Counted from the stretch's first letter, positions 9,347-20,345 are shown. The stretch is DNA of 64,000 bases from Mytilus galloprovincialis (GCF_965363235.1 NC_134843.1:2542001-2606000), one strand, 5' to 3'. The notes: a model not told the origin generated them from the sequence alone. Program-made: numbers and translations.

Positions 9347-9651
9347 TCATATCAAAATATATATAAAGCCAAACAAGTACAAACTTGAAGAGCATTGAGG
9401 ATCCAAAATTCCAAAAAGTTGTGCCAAATACGGCTAAGGTAATCAATACCTGGGATAAGAAAATCATTAGTTTTTCGAAAAAATCAAAGTTTTGTTAACA
9501 GAAAATTTGTACAAATGACACATTATTAATATTCATGTCAACACAGAAGTGTTGATTAATGGTGATACCCCCGAGGGTGAAACGTCTACCAGCAGTGGCA
9601 TCGACCGAGTAGTGTAAATAGTTATCATACGTACCAGGATAATAATTCAGT

Positions 9652-9695
9652 TCGTCAGACGCGCGTTTCGTCTATATAAGACTCTTCAGTGACGC
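9652..9695 (-). ncRNA. Hammerhead ribozyme, copy 7 (CTGAAGA variant)
   Basis: The first box reads CTGAAGA. Position 7 of the hammerhead core tolerates any base, so activity is plausible. GAAA and GTC are intact. Stem I keeps five pairs, with a C-A mismatch avoided by a matching change (TGACGA). Confidence 0.76.
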
Positions 9696-10006
9696 TCATA
9701 TCAAAATATATATAAAGCCAAACAAGTTCAAAGTTAAGAACATTGAGGATCCAAAATTCCAAAAAGTTGTGCCAAATACGGCTAAGGTAATCTATGCCTT
9801 GGATAAGAAAATCCTTAGTTTTACGAAAAAAATCAAGTTTTTGTAAACAGAAAATTTATAAAAATGACCACATTATTGATATTCATGTCCACACAGAAGT
9901 GTTGACTACTGGGCTGTCGATACCCTCGGTAACGAAACGTCCACCAGCAGTTGCATCGACCCAGTGGTGTAAACAGTTATCAAAGGTACCAGGATTATAG
10001 TTTAGT

Positions 10007-10050
10007 ACGCTAGACGCGCGTTTCGTCTACATAAGACTCATCAGTGACGC
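10007..10050 (-). ncRNA. Hammerhead ribozyme, copy 8 (one stem I mismatch)
   Basis: All core boxes are intact. Stem I carries a single C-A mismatch because the 3' strand reads TAGCGT. Confidence 0.8.
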
Positions 10051-10189
10051 TCATATCAAAATATATAAAGCCAAACAAGTACAAAGTTGAAGAGCATTGA
10101 GGATCCAAAATTCCAAAAAGTTGTGCTAAATACGGCTACGGTAATCTATGCCTGGGTTAAGAAAGTTCTTAGTTTTTCGAAAAATTGAA

Positions 10190-10445
10190 TGAAATAACAT
10201 GAGCAACACGACGGGTGGCATATGTGGAGCAAGATCGGCTCACCACCAGTTTGTTTTTTTTGGGGGGGGGGGGGTTTGGGGGAGAGAGGGGGGTCGTGTT
10301 GCTTAGTCTTTAGTTTTCTATGTTGTGTCTGCTGTACTATTATTTGTTTCCCGTTTTATTTTTAGCCATGGCTATGTCAGTTTATTTTCAATCTATGAGT
10401 TTGACTGTTCTCCTTGTATCTTTCATCCCTGTTTTATTAAACATC
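10190..10445 (+). repeat. Family K repeat with poly-G run
   Basis: Contains GAGCAACACGACGGGTGGCA and, after a G homopolymer at about 10260-10275, TCTTTAGTTTTCTATGTTGT and CAGTTTATTTTC. Closely related to 52385-52660. Confidence 0.7.
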
Positions 10446-10449
10446 TATA

Positions 10450-10560
10450 CTAAAATCAAAAAAATACTGAACTCCGAGGAAAATTTAGAATGGAAAGACC
10501 CTCATCAAATGGAAAAATCAAAAAGCTCCAATACATCAATCACACTAAGTTAAAAGGTCA
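10450..10560 (-). repeat. Family B fragment
   Basis: ACTGAACTCCGAGGAAAATT and CATCAAATGGAAAAATCAAA match family B. It directly abuts the family K copy. Confidence 0.65.
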
Positions 10561-11550
10561 ATACAACAAATTTGTCCATATAATCTATCAGCTAGACAGG
10601 ATCCACAAATTAGTCAACAAAGCGGGTAGTCCGTTGGCTATTTATAGTATTGAACCATGTTTTTTAATGTCAAAAGCTGTTGCTGTTTGGTCAAAACTAA
10701 GAAGATTGAGAGGAATGGTAAGTCGGTAACCAAGACACAACATACAAAATAATTGTTAAACAAAACCAAAATTTTCAATCCTCCTATATGACTTATTGGC
10801 CTTGATGAAAAAAACAAATGAGTCAGTAATACAAGATTTAAACCAAAAAGATATTTCAGTCAAGATGTATAAAAGTTTTATTGCTTATGAATTTTGAATA
10901 CAAATCCAGGAATCTGACCTCCGTAGGTAGATGATGATAGAAAAATATTGTTTTAAAAAAATAAATTATTAAGGTTTGTTTTCTGCAAATAAATTGAAGT
11001 CAAATGGACAATACTGTTGTATGTTTTTTGCAAGTGTATTGTTAGTTTATTTTCAAATTGTGAAATTAATTGTCGAATCTTTAGCCTTTCTGGCTTTCTG
11101 AACAAATATTTATCTATTATGCGTTTTTGTCCTGTTGACCTGTTGAACCTGTCCCCCAAAGTAAGTTAAATATTTATTTAAGTCAGAAAGTGTTGAAGGC
11201 GCTTAAATTTGTAATGTCTCTGTGCCTCCATATTTTTGCCGAAATAGTTATTTTTTTTTCAATTCTAATCATATTGTTTATTATTTAGCGAGTTTTTTTG
11301 TTAACAGCTGTCTGTCTCGACTTTTGCTTTTTATAACCAATAAGTAAATGTTTCCCTTTAGACAACACTTGAAAAGATTTTGTTAATTAAAAAAAACCTG
11401 AAATTACAATAAGATATGTAAAAATTGAAGAATAAAATCAAGCCTTTTTCACCAATAATTTCAAGTTATTCCCATTAAAATCAAACTCAGTATTTTATAA
11501 CATATCACACTTCGAAAATTAGCTGTTTGTTACAATAAACAATGATAAAA
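10561..11550. other. Intergenic DNA downstream of the TRIM gene
   Basis: 10540-10910 is unusually open on the plus strand (interrupted frames, including YNKFVHIIYQLDRIHKLVNK) but I recognise no family. A minus-strand AATAAA (11172-11177) could serve the TRIM gene, though it is about 380 bp past the stop. Confidence 0.35.
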
Positions 11551-11554
11551 AGAT

Positions 11555-13192
11555 TTATACAGGTATTCTAAATAAGAATCCAGGAATTTGGCCACTTTCC
11601 GTATCTGTGAAATTTTCACTAAGCGGTGAATTTTCAAATGAAAACACGACACCGTTGCTGTCTACTACAGTTTTCCCATTTGCCCCAAAATAACAAATGG
11701 GACCTTTCATCAATACAACAATATTGTACTTTTTATTAGCTAATAGCTTAACTGGTGTTGGAAAATCGATTCTAACCATTTTATTTTCAGCTACTTTACT
11801 GTCTATAGTGTTCGACACTACAACAAGATCTGTTGTATTGTCTTTAACTGTAGCGGTAACGTCACATGTCGATAATCCATTGCCACATACATATGAAAGA
11901 AATCCGCATAGTTCTATTTCTTTTGATACCGAAAAACAAATAGCGTCTTTTTTTACACCATGAACCTTCCAATTATTACTATCACCGGATTTTCCAAAAC
12001 GACAGAAGCTAAATATTTCTGATAAAGTAGGCGTTACAGTCATGCTGCTCAATTCAATACATGTTTTTGTCTTTTTACATGCAATCTGACACTCATTCTC
12101 CATTTGTTCAGCTAATTTTGAAATATTTTCTACATTCTTCAATGAAAGTTCATAATTAACATTTTCTTTAGCCTTGGTTTGAATCAATTGTTTATGTTCC
12201 TCCAAGTGTTTCTTCAACTTTTCGACTTCTATCATAACTTGAACACTGGATGCCACATTCACGGCTGCATCTAGAATTTGTTTTTCATTGTCAATATTTT
12301 TTTGTTTATTTTGAAAGATTATTATAGAAGTGTCGATTGTTTCTTTAGCCTCATTGTAAATTTTTAAAAGTTCTCCTTTTCGTCTGACTTTGATATCATT
12401 TATCTTGGCCACAAGGTCACCGAATATAGTCTCAAGGTCCTTTTGTTTTTGTTGATGCTCCTTCTCTATATTTTCCTTTGCAGATACTCGGTCTTGTACG
12501 ATTGCCTTTACATCCGAATCAACATTGCTAAGTTGGGTTTTCAAATATTTAACTTGTTCAGATTTTGCATATTCTCTAGCAGCATTTTCAATGGAAAGAA
12601 CTTTTTCACATCGGCGATGCTTGATTGATACACACATCGAACAACATGGAGTCTGATGGTCGGCACAAAATAATTTGAGCTCTTCTCCTTTATGTTCAGA
12701 ACAAAGGTTTTTAAAAGTTTTCAAACATTCAGAAATCGATGACAGTTCATTTATTTGTCTTATTTCGTGGTCACACGAGAATTTGTTCGCTTTGTGGTGT
12801 TTTTTGCAATTTGGACATAATAAATCAGAACAATCAACACAAATAAAACTTGCCTCCGATTTTGTTTCCATTCGTTCACATACCATACATTGTTTTTGTG
12901 ATCTATCAACTTTTTCTTTCTCTAAAAGTCCAACGATGAGGAAATTCAATGGTAACACTTTGGCCCATGCATCAGGTGTATTGACCTCCTTTGGTATAGT
13001 AACAGTGGTCCTACATACGGGACATTCGATACTTTGTGTGTGGTCTTTCTCAAATATAGCAGTAATATAGGTCTGTAAGCAATGTTCACAAAATGTATGC
13101 AAGCATGGTAAATACTTCGGAGTGTTAAATTTCTCTAAACATATTGCACACGTAGTTATGTCAACGACATGACTTTCAATAGAAGTCGCCAT
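11555..13192 (-). CDS. TRIM-type RING E3 ligase with two B-boxes, coiled coil and PHR domain
   Basis: A single uninterrupted frame of 545 residues. Start choice: ATG at 13192-13190 has a good context (GGAAAATGGCG); the frame opens a few codons earlier but without an ATG. RING at residues 15-60 is complete (C15-C18-C30-H32-C35-C38-C57-C60, C3HC4). B-box 1 spans about 102-143 and B-box 2 about 164-198 (C164, H167, C176, H179, C184, C187, H192). A helical coiled-coil stretch covers about 205-370. The C-terminus (about 395-545) reads as a PHR domain: CRFGKSGDSNNW, VGF-like CGFLSYVCGNG, LMKGPICYFGANGK, and GQIPGFLFRI at the end. The expected role is cytosolic ubiquitin transfer, with the PHR domain selecting partners. 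RBCC-PHR proteins are expanded in bivalves and often annotated TRIM45-like. Orthology is not established. The gene is intronless, consistent with expansion by retroposition. No frame damage is seen. Confidence 0.9.
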   Translation of the reverse strand: MATSIESHVVDITTCAICLEKFNTPKYLPCLHTFCEHCLQTYITAIFEKDHTQSIECPVCRTTVTIPKEVNTPDAWAKVLPLNFLIVGLLEKEKVDRSQKQCMVCERMETKSEASFICVDCSDLLCPNCKKHHKANKFSCDHEIRQINELSSISECLKTFKNLCSEHKGEELKLFCADHQTPCCSMCVSIKHRRCEKVLSIENAAREYAKSEQVKYLKTQLSNVDSDVKAIVQDRVSAKENIEKEHQQKQKDLETIFGDLVAKINDIKVRRKGELLKIYNEAKETIDTSIIIFQNKQKNIDNEKQILDAAVNVASSVQVMIEVEKLKKHLEEHKQLIQTKAKENVNYELSLKNVENISKLAEQMENECQIACKKTKTCIELSSMTVTPTLSEIFSFCRFGKSGDSNNWKVHGVKKDAICFSVSKEIELCGFLSYVCGNGLSTCDVTATVKDNTTDLVVVSNTIDSKVAENKMVRIDFPTPVKLLANKKYNIVVLMKGPICYFGANGKTVVDSNGVVFSFENSPLSENFTDTESGQIPGFLFRIPV

Positions 13193-13221
13193 TTTCCTTA
13201 ACGACCTCTGCACAAGGAAGT

Positions 13222-13260
13222 AATGCGAATCTATTTATACCAATCTCCTTATATAGTGCT
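13222..13260 (-). promoter_or_regulatory. Candidate TATA boxes of the TRIM gene
   Basis: Minus strand: TATAAATA at 13232-13239, and CTATATAAGG at 13247-13256, lie 40-65 bp before the ATG. Either would give a short 5' leader. Position is suggestive, not proof. Confidence 0.45.
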
Positions 13261-13560
13261 TTTATACAAATATCATCAATAACAGGCCGATGCAGTTATC
13301 TCAGGTGTGCTTATAGATTCAATAAAAAGAAATTATCATTTATAACATTTACCAATCTTGAATGAGATACTATATCGAGCGAAAATTTTGTAACTTATCA
13401 AATATTAAAAAAAAAAGATTAAAAATGTTAATTTTAGCTATGACTATAAGGTTCACAATTTCATACAGGAGCTTCTCATGAAGAATGAAAAGATCATCAT
13501 CTTCTAACTTTATGTTCCACTATAGAAAAAATTCCTCAAACTAAATGGTGGTCATGTTGA
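13261..13560. other. Upstream region of the TRIM gene, nothing else recognised
   Basis: AT-rich, no repeat or coding pattern seen. Confidence 0.4.
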
Positions 13561-14640
13561 AAACAACTATCCATTGAACTTTAAATTAAAAAAATATCCG
13601 TGTCATCTGTGAAACAAATATTCAATAACGGTCAACAAAATAGTGATGACATACGTCACATTTTTAAGGGACATTTTAACTTTACTACTTGAATTTTTGG
13701 TTTGATAGTTTCCTCGTAAAGACATCATAATTGAACATTAAAGCTCTGAAATACCATATCAACTGAGAGATATTCACTTCATATGCATGCAGATGCTTCT
13801 ACAATATTGTTACTTAGAGATGGAAAGTTTATGATTGGGAAGCTTATATCTTCTTACCTGTCGTAAAGTTTTGTTATCAACCGACCGTCATGGTCAAATT
13901 GACAATTTCTAGATATAAGTCCAGATATGAGGCAGACTTAACTGTATATGTTGAATCCTTTATCTTAAGTTCGTTGGGATAGATGCATTCAACTTAGTCA
14001 CTACATTTTGAATAATTTAGTGAGACAACATCATCTTTGACCCTATTTGTGGCATTGTCACCTATTGTGGGTTTTTTTTCACATAACGTTGTCAATATAA
14101 GGGAATTTAATGCGACTGTCGTACAAGTGAGAGGTTAAGCGCTTTATAACCAGGTTCAATTCAGCATTTTCAACATAAGAAAATGCCTGTACTAAGTCAG
14201 AAATATGACATTTGTTGTCCATTCGTTTGATGTGTTTGATCTTTTGATTTTGCCATTTGAAAAGGGAGTCTCCGTTTTGAATTTTCATTGGAGCTCAGTA
14301 TTTTTGAGATTTTACTTCTTTTCTATATAGCGGAAATTAAAGTTAAATGATAACTTCTTTTCTTTTATCCTGTTTGAAGTCAGTCTCATATGAATAAAAG
14401 AACACGTAGGCAAAAAGATGAGCACTGTTGGTTCCCATGGGAATGGCGATGTTTGTTAAAAATACGTCCTGCAAAATTATCAAATATGCTGTTAATCAAT
14501 AAATCATGCATCTTAATAATGTAGATATAATAAGTTTCAGAGAATTTTTTTTTATTGAAAAAGAGTGATTTTTATTATTTCTTCCTGCCTAAGACAATAT
14601 ACTTGTATTTACGTTGGTCTCGTTTAGGAATGTTATAGTT
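13560..14640 (-). pseudogene. Decayed reverse transcriptase, copy 2 (interrupted by family B)
   Basis: Minus-strand fragments in order: AIPMGTNSAHLFAYVFFYSYETDF (14370-14445), NFNFRYI just before the insertion (14320-14345), then DDVVSLN after it (14015-14035). Next come CIYPNELKIKDS and KSASYLDLYLEI (13900-14000), LITKLYD and FPIINFP remains (13825-13890), and a SQL block (13740-13800). Same RT type as at 1265-2165. Family B entered between YI and DD of the catalytic YIDD motif. Stops and frameshifts are frequent. Confidence 0.78.
14037..14320 (+). repeat. Family B repeat inserted in the YIDD motif of the RT remnant
   Basis: Forward-orientation B copy (TGCGACTGTCGTACAAGTGA, GCCTGTACTAAGTCAG, GATTTTGCCATTTGAAAAGG). 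It includes about 45 bp of 5' sequence before the part shared with 44240-44490. Confidence 0.72.
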
Positions 14641-15277
14641 ATAATGCTTTTTTGTAAACTATTAAATATTAAAAGCACTGTTTTTTTATTGATTCAATTA
14701 TTGCAACATTTTTTTATATGTCTCTTGCTCTTTAGGATAAAACACAGTATAATTGATAAATATCAGTTGGTTTTCTAATGTTCTTGGTAAATTCAGAGAT
14801 TGCTTCGAGCATATTAAGCTCATTATACGTATAACTAGTACAGTTTGTTGATAGTTTTGTTTAAGAATGTATGTGTTTGTTCAACAAACAATACTGCATA
14901 ACGGACATTTTTCTGAATCCTATACGAAATCAAAATGTTCATTGTTTGAAGCCATGTTCTAGATGGATTGACCTTCTTCCGGTTATTTACTTTTTAATTT
15001 TACGGTGTACATACGTTGCTAATGACCTTTGAAGAGAGACACCCGGATAAACGTTAATTTCCTCTGTTGTTAATTGTTTCCGGACATTTAATTTGTAGCG
15101 GATTGACATGATAAATTTCATCGTTGTACATAACAATAAAAATAAGTTGTAAAACTAATCTGGAAAATACAAACGCATCTGTATACAGACGAAATATTAA
15201 GTAATATTAAAATTAGAACTATTCCTATGGTTGGAGGCTACATTTTCTATATACTACCATATACACAATATAAAATA
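14641..15277. other. Unassigned intergenic DNA
   Basis: No coding pattern or repeat match seen. Confidence 0.4.
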
Positions 15278-15392
15278 TGGAGATGTCAGTACGTATAATT
15301 GTCAATGAAACAACAGGCTAAGCGGGGTTCAGATAAAGCGGATTTAGCAACTATCGACATTCAACAATGGGCAAACTCATACCGTATAATCA
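15278..15392 (+). repeat. Family C repeat, 5' part (split by transposon)
   Basis: GAGATGTCAGTACG..., TGTCAATGAAACAACA and TTCAACAATGGGCAAACTCA are divergent family C. The remainder resumes at 17629, after the inserted element and its duplicated AATCA. Confidence 0.72.
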
Positions 15393-17628
15393 CACGGGTG
15401 TCATTCGGTTTATCGAGAGAAATGATCGTGAAAGAATATCTAACGGCGGTCAAGTATTGAGAGACGATCGTGAAAGTTCTGGTAACGGATCGTGAAAGAC
15501 ATTTAATGTACATTCTAGTTCAGAATCTTTGAAAAAATGGCTTAATTTTCAAAACGCGGAAAAAATCCGAACAAAAAAATATGTCTGACAAAATGGTTTA
15601 ACTTCCTCAACATAACTGTGAAAGAAGATAAAGAAAATATGAAGTACTTTTTGAAAAAACACAAAAGGCGCAATGCGTGTCTATGAAATTAATTGCAAAT
15701 AACACGCTTTTTGTACCTATAATGGTCATATTTCAGAATATCATGATATATTTGAAATTTGTTCTTTGGTGTATCTGATAGTACAGTGAAATTAAAGTAT
15801 ATTCTTCCCTTAAAAGCGTTAATTTGTTTATGAAAACCTTGAATTTGTTGAATTTCCATCAAACTTGATCGTGAAAGATCAAGCTACGTATTATTTTGAT
15901 CGTGAAAGAAAATGCGTGACCAGACTTAATACTAGTAATCAGAAATCAGTATTTCTTTTACCATTTGATAAACCTGCTGGTTGAAGCCTGTAACTATTTT
16001 GATAAGGATGAACATTAAAGCTATTATTTTTTTTTCTATTCAACACTTTACCTCGAAAGTTAAAAATAAACAACAACTTAAAACGTGTCTAAATAAGTGT
16101 GAAAGATTCAGCTCTGTGAATCGGTCTAGTGCAATTCAGGCAGACCGACACTATTTATCCAATAATAAGGATATGCAACGTTTAAACCAAAATGTTATCC
16201 ATCAATCAAAAAATTACAGCAAAAACGGCATCTTTCATGTGTAATTTGAGATTGAACGATAACCAACATTTTGTGCAACAGTACTTTCTTAAGTTCTTTA
16301 TACACAACGCAGATGTGGATTGCTTTAACTATATACTACAGACTGTAGAATACCAGATCGCGAATGCTGTAATGCTTTACTTATGATAGTATATTTGTTT
16401 ATAACGTCTATAATATCAAGGGTTTTACTAGAAGTGTCAAATGCGCTTAAGATTGTCATTGGTTCATAAAAAGAGGTCAAGGTCAGATGAACCATGCCAT
16501 ACAGATCTCTACAAATATCCCGTACACCAAATAAATGTGTTCCGATCCTTACAGTGCCTTAGAAACTGACAAATGTAAAAGTTATGCTTGGTCAATTAAT
16601 TCGGAACATAAGGTCAAAAGTATATGAACCCTGACCGACAGCCAGACATAGACATCTTACTATCATTCAATATATCAATTGACATCACCATTGTCATATA
16701 TGAAACATGCAGATAGACATGTATGCCATACACGAAATACTTTGGCGCTATAAGCATTAAGGTATATAACCAAAAGGACAAACAACATAAAACAAACATT
16801 GCCGAATGATGCATGATAATGAGTTCGATGTCAGTTGAAACCTTGCAGAAGTCGAAAATGTACACCTTACAATCATAACAACAACACTGGATTGTTTTTT
16901 CGGCGTTTTGTCACCCATTGTCTTTTATTATTGCCGTATTGTTATTTCTTTTTCTTTTCATTTTCTGAAAATATTATTACTTTGAAATGCTTAAACCTAT
17001 TGAGGATGTTGACCTATCTAGCTTTTCTCAATACCAATAACAAATATTAATTATCATATAATTGAAGAATAATTTGAACGTCTTCGTAGCATCAGATCTT
17101 TCACGATCCTTTTCACGATCTTCAAAAATGCGGTACGTCATCTTTCACGATCCGAAAAATCAATTTTGTGTAAATAGTTCTTTATTTACCAAGTTTCAGA
17201 TTATATTTATACAAAATAACTATGAGAACCATTTGATTAATTCAAATAGAATGCCCTTACTCGGATAAAAGTAGTTTATCTAGTCGAATTTGTGAAAAAA
17301 ATCGTGTTTGTTTACATTTTTTTATGTCATTGAAATGTCGAGAAGCAATCTGCCTTTTGTTGTTTTGTAAAAACTATGTACTTTTGAAATTGGATATTCT
17401 CACATACTGATCATAATGTTAAACCATTTTGACAGACAGTTTTATTTTGTCGTAAATTTGTCTGTGTAATTAATTAAATTAGAATATTTACTGATCTTTC
17501 ACATGTCCTCTCGATTAAAAATCTTTCACGATCCGTTACCAGAACTTTCACGATCGTCTCTCAATACTTGACCGCCGTTAGATATTCTTTCACGATCATT
17601 TCTCTCGATAAACCGAATGACACCCGTG
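15393..17628. mobile_element. DNA element with 107-bp perfect terminal inverted repeats
   Basis: 15393-15499 and 17522-17628 are exact reverse complements. Ends are CACGGGTG/CACCCGTG. AATCA occurs on both sides (15388-15392, 17629-17633), and removing the element plus one copy restores the family C sequence across the junction. Each arm contains three GATCGTGAAAG motifs, and more occur inside (near 15867, 15898, 17095-17120 and 17140-17150). No transposase is visible, so it is non-autonomous. A nested bivalve-type repeat seems to occupy about 16440-16880. A 5-bp duplication and a CAC start are compatible with Transib-like elements, but this is only a suggestion. Confidence 0.88.
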
Positions 17629-17905
17629 AATCAGCTATAAAAGGCCCCGACATGACAAAATGATAAAAATAAATCGAACGAAAAATAACATCGACCTGAT
17701 GTATGACAAAACTATAAACGATAAACAAATATGACGCCCAGTGACAATCACTAAATTACAGACTCCGAAATTAGGACATGCACATGTGAACAAATAGTAC
17801 AATATAAAGGTTCTACAAGATGGACTACATGGATATTTGGCGTTGGCGTTGGCCGTAATTTGAATGCTACTGAGTTCAAAGCGAAGTACAACCAATAAAG
17901 AAATC
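17629..17905 (+). repeat. Family C repeat, 3' part
   Basis: AGCTATAAAAGGCCCCGACA, then CAAATATGACGCCCAGTGAC and TTACAGACTCCGA continue family C after the transposon. Confidence 0.7.
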
Positions 17906-18598
17906 ATATTCTCCCCAACTAAAGTATTAATTATCAGTACACATTCAAGGAATTTGGTATAAAGATGTCATAAACTGCATAAGAAAATCTTGGCCGGGTG
18001 CAATGCCACCACACTAAGAGTCTGACAATGAGTATTCTTCACTGTAGAAAACATTAGTGTTCTGTAGACGCTGCTTGTCCTGATGTTATTTCCCTTTTGG
18101 GCATGGCAGAACCATATATATTTAAAAATATTGGCATGTGTAACTGTATAAGTGAAATTACATGATATCAGAGGCAGTATTTAATTTATATGACTCTAAT
18201 GATCTCTAATGATATCACGCGGTCCTCGTGATTTCATTGATTTTGGAAAAGTATAGATTAAGATCATATTTCTCAAAAGTGACAAAATAATATCCCCAAC
18301 ACCCTATCAAGACAATTTATCATTAAGAATTGGTTTTAAATAAATCATATTAAAATTTCATGCTAGCAAAACCAACTAATAAGAAGTATCAGCTAGGCCA
18401 ACAACAGCTTGCCTTCTTTGTCTTCGTTGAATTTCAATATCTTAATGTCTTTTTTACGTCATGAAACTTTTACTTTACAGGATATGTCTTTACAACCTTT
18501 TAAACAATTTCCGGGGGAAACTCTGAGTATGAGAATAAAAAAGAAGAGGAAGTCACTACGTCAAAAGACAAATATTGAGAGAGTCGCATTATATTTTA
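17906..18598. other. Unassigned intergenic DNA
   Basis: No gene or repeat recognised. The 85-codon frame at 18409-18666 runs into the foldback element and has no family features. Confidence 0.4.
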
Positions 18599-18599
18599 A

Positions 18600-18892
18600 T
18601 TTATTGTATAGCAATATAATATTTCCCACAGAAAGTAACCAAAAGTTAGCGTGCAATAAATTCTGATATTGAACTAGTGCAATAAATCTTCAAAATTCAT
18701 GACGTCATCAACGACAAAATCTTAGTTTAAACCAATGTTTACTTTTAAATATTATATTGCTATACAATAAAAGGGTTATTGCATGAATATTGGGGAATAT
18801 TGTCCCTCGTAGAACATATATTGCACTCGCAAGCTCGTGCAATATAAAATTCTACTCGGGACAATATTCCCCAATATTCATGCAATAACCCT
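18600..18892. repeat. Double foldback element
   Basis: Outer pair: 18600-18624 is exactly complementary to 18747-18771 (core TTGTATAGCAATATAATATT). Inner pair: 18772-18805 is exactly complementary to 18859-18892 (34 bp, core TATTGCATGAATATTGGGG), and pairing continues imperfectly to a tip at GCACTCGCAAGCTCGTGC. TGACGTCA sits at 18700-18707 in the first loop. MITE-like, class unknown. Confidence 0.75.
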
Positions 18893-19139
18893 ATAATATT
18901 AAATGAACATTATAAATGGAGTTATCAGTCTCTTGCATTATATGTCTACGGTGTTTTTTTATCGGTCGATTGCTCTATTGCTTAGTAGCACCCTTTCGTC
19001 TTTCTAGAGTAATTATTATCTATGTTCGTGCTACAAGCAATTTCCAATAGTTCCTTTATCACGGTTATTATTTCCAGATTATTTCCCGGCCTGTGTTTAA
19101 CGTGTTCGTTAGTACTGAGCAACACATATAGTACAAAAT

Positions 19140-19275
19140 GTATGGGTTACGCCTCCGGGTGAGGGATTTTTTCTCGCTGTGTTGAAGACCCATTAGTGGC
19201 CTTCGGCAGTTTTCTACTCTTTGGTCAGGTTGTTATCTCTTTGGACCATTCCAAATTTCCATTCGCAGTTTAACA
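19140..19275 (+). repeat. Family E repeat fragment
   Basis: TACGCCTCCGGGTGAGGGAT, GTTGAAGACCCATTAGTGG and TTGTTATCTCTTTGGACC are family E. Confidence 0.65.
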
Positions 19276-19654
19276 TAGCTGTTAATTTAAACAAAAAATC
19301 AGTGGGGTTGGAAGTTTCATATTCGATACTGAAAAGACAGTCTGTCAGTATCAAACGCACTTTGCACAAACTTAGATACAAGTTGATACATGCAATGAAA
19401 ATAAAACTACCACCTACTCTCTTTCCACTGTGTACTTTTAAGAAAGAAACGAAGTTTGAGAAATTAGAAAGATCAGTCTAGACCTGTGTTATATAGTAGT
19501 CTAAGTATAGAAAATAACCTTTGCAAAAAATTCGTATATCCAAATTCAGCAAAATATTTAACTAGTGAGTAAACAGTCAAGTTACTTGGAATTGATGCAC
19601 ACATATCATAGCTAGGTTTGAACGCAGTTTTCAATTTAAACTTTTATATAGATA

Positions 19655-19845
19655 TAGGAAGATGTGGTATGAGTGCAAATGAGACAACTCTCCATCCAAA
19701 TAACAATTTATGAAGTAAACCATTATAGGTCAATGTACGGCCTTCAACACGGAGCCTTGGCTCACACCGAACAACAAGCTATAAAGGGCCCCAAAATTAC
19801 TAGTGTAAAACCATTCAAACGGGAAAACCAACGGTCTAATCTATA
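19655..19845 (+). repeat. Family C repeat, second subfamily
   Basis: GAAGATGTGGTATGAGTGC, GAGACAACTCTCCATCC and GGCTCACACCGAACAACAAG. It is closer to the copy at 25046-25225 than to the others. Confidence 0.7.
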
Positions 19846-19914
19846 AAAAAGAAAAACGAGAAACGAGAATATATATAAGTATAACTTGTGTAAAAAAGCA
19901 TTCCAACAGCTGAA

Positions 19915-20345
19915 TGTTCTCAAGAGAATTTTTGCCCTTTGGCTTGGCAATTTTGTACAGAGAAAAAACTTTGAAACACTTGAAAAAAATACAAGAGAGA
20001 GCATTAAGATTCGTATATATATATGACGACTATTTATCATTCTCTGAAACTCTTCTTGAGATTGCAAAGGTTCCAACCTTACAAGTGAGTCGCATCAGGA
20101 CAAAATTTACTACAGACTTAACACACTAAATATTCTTTTCAGACACAGTAACATTTTGGAAATAGTGCAGGTAAGAACTCGTGACCTCGAATGCCGGACT
20201 GCAGAGGCTTTGCAGCTCTTTCTATGAGGAATACTTTACCAGACCATTTCATGACTGTTAACATCCTCACACATTTTGAGGTCTTCTTCAGTCCTGGAGT
20301 ACTGGAACAGACTGCTTTTGCTCTGACTGCAGGTAATTTGTGTTA
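19915..20345 (+). pseudogene. LINE reverse transcriptase tail upstream of the phosphatase gene
   Basis: LKHLKKIQERALRFVY, SFSETLLEIAKVPTLQVSRIRT and, in another frame, AALSMRNTLPDHFMTVNILTHF match the C-terminus of non-LTR ORF2 (LE.IQERALRF, then LRKA.LPSL..RR.R, then APRLWNSLP). Broken by stops. It ends about 500 bp before the phosphatase ATG. Confidence 0.72.

Larger units (their letters stand above)
9266..10180 (-). mobile_element. Hammerhead-repeat tandem array, minus strand (three ribozymes)
   Basis: Three hammerheads (9303, 9652 and 10007) are spaced 349 and 355 bp apart with the usual monomer between them. The sense 3' end (low coordinate) is the shared TTTGATAACT terminus. The sense 5' end near 10180 is truncated inside the AT-rich part of a monomer. 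Confidence 0.85.

Noticed and set aside
11697..13070. Plus-strand frames of 61-131 codons (11697, 12443, 12675)
   Set aside because: They are shadows of the TRIM gene on the opposite strand and have no features of their own.
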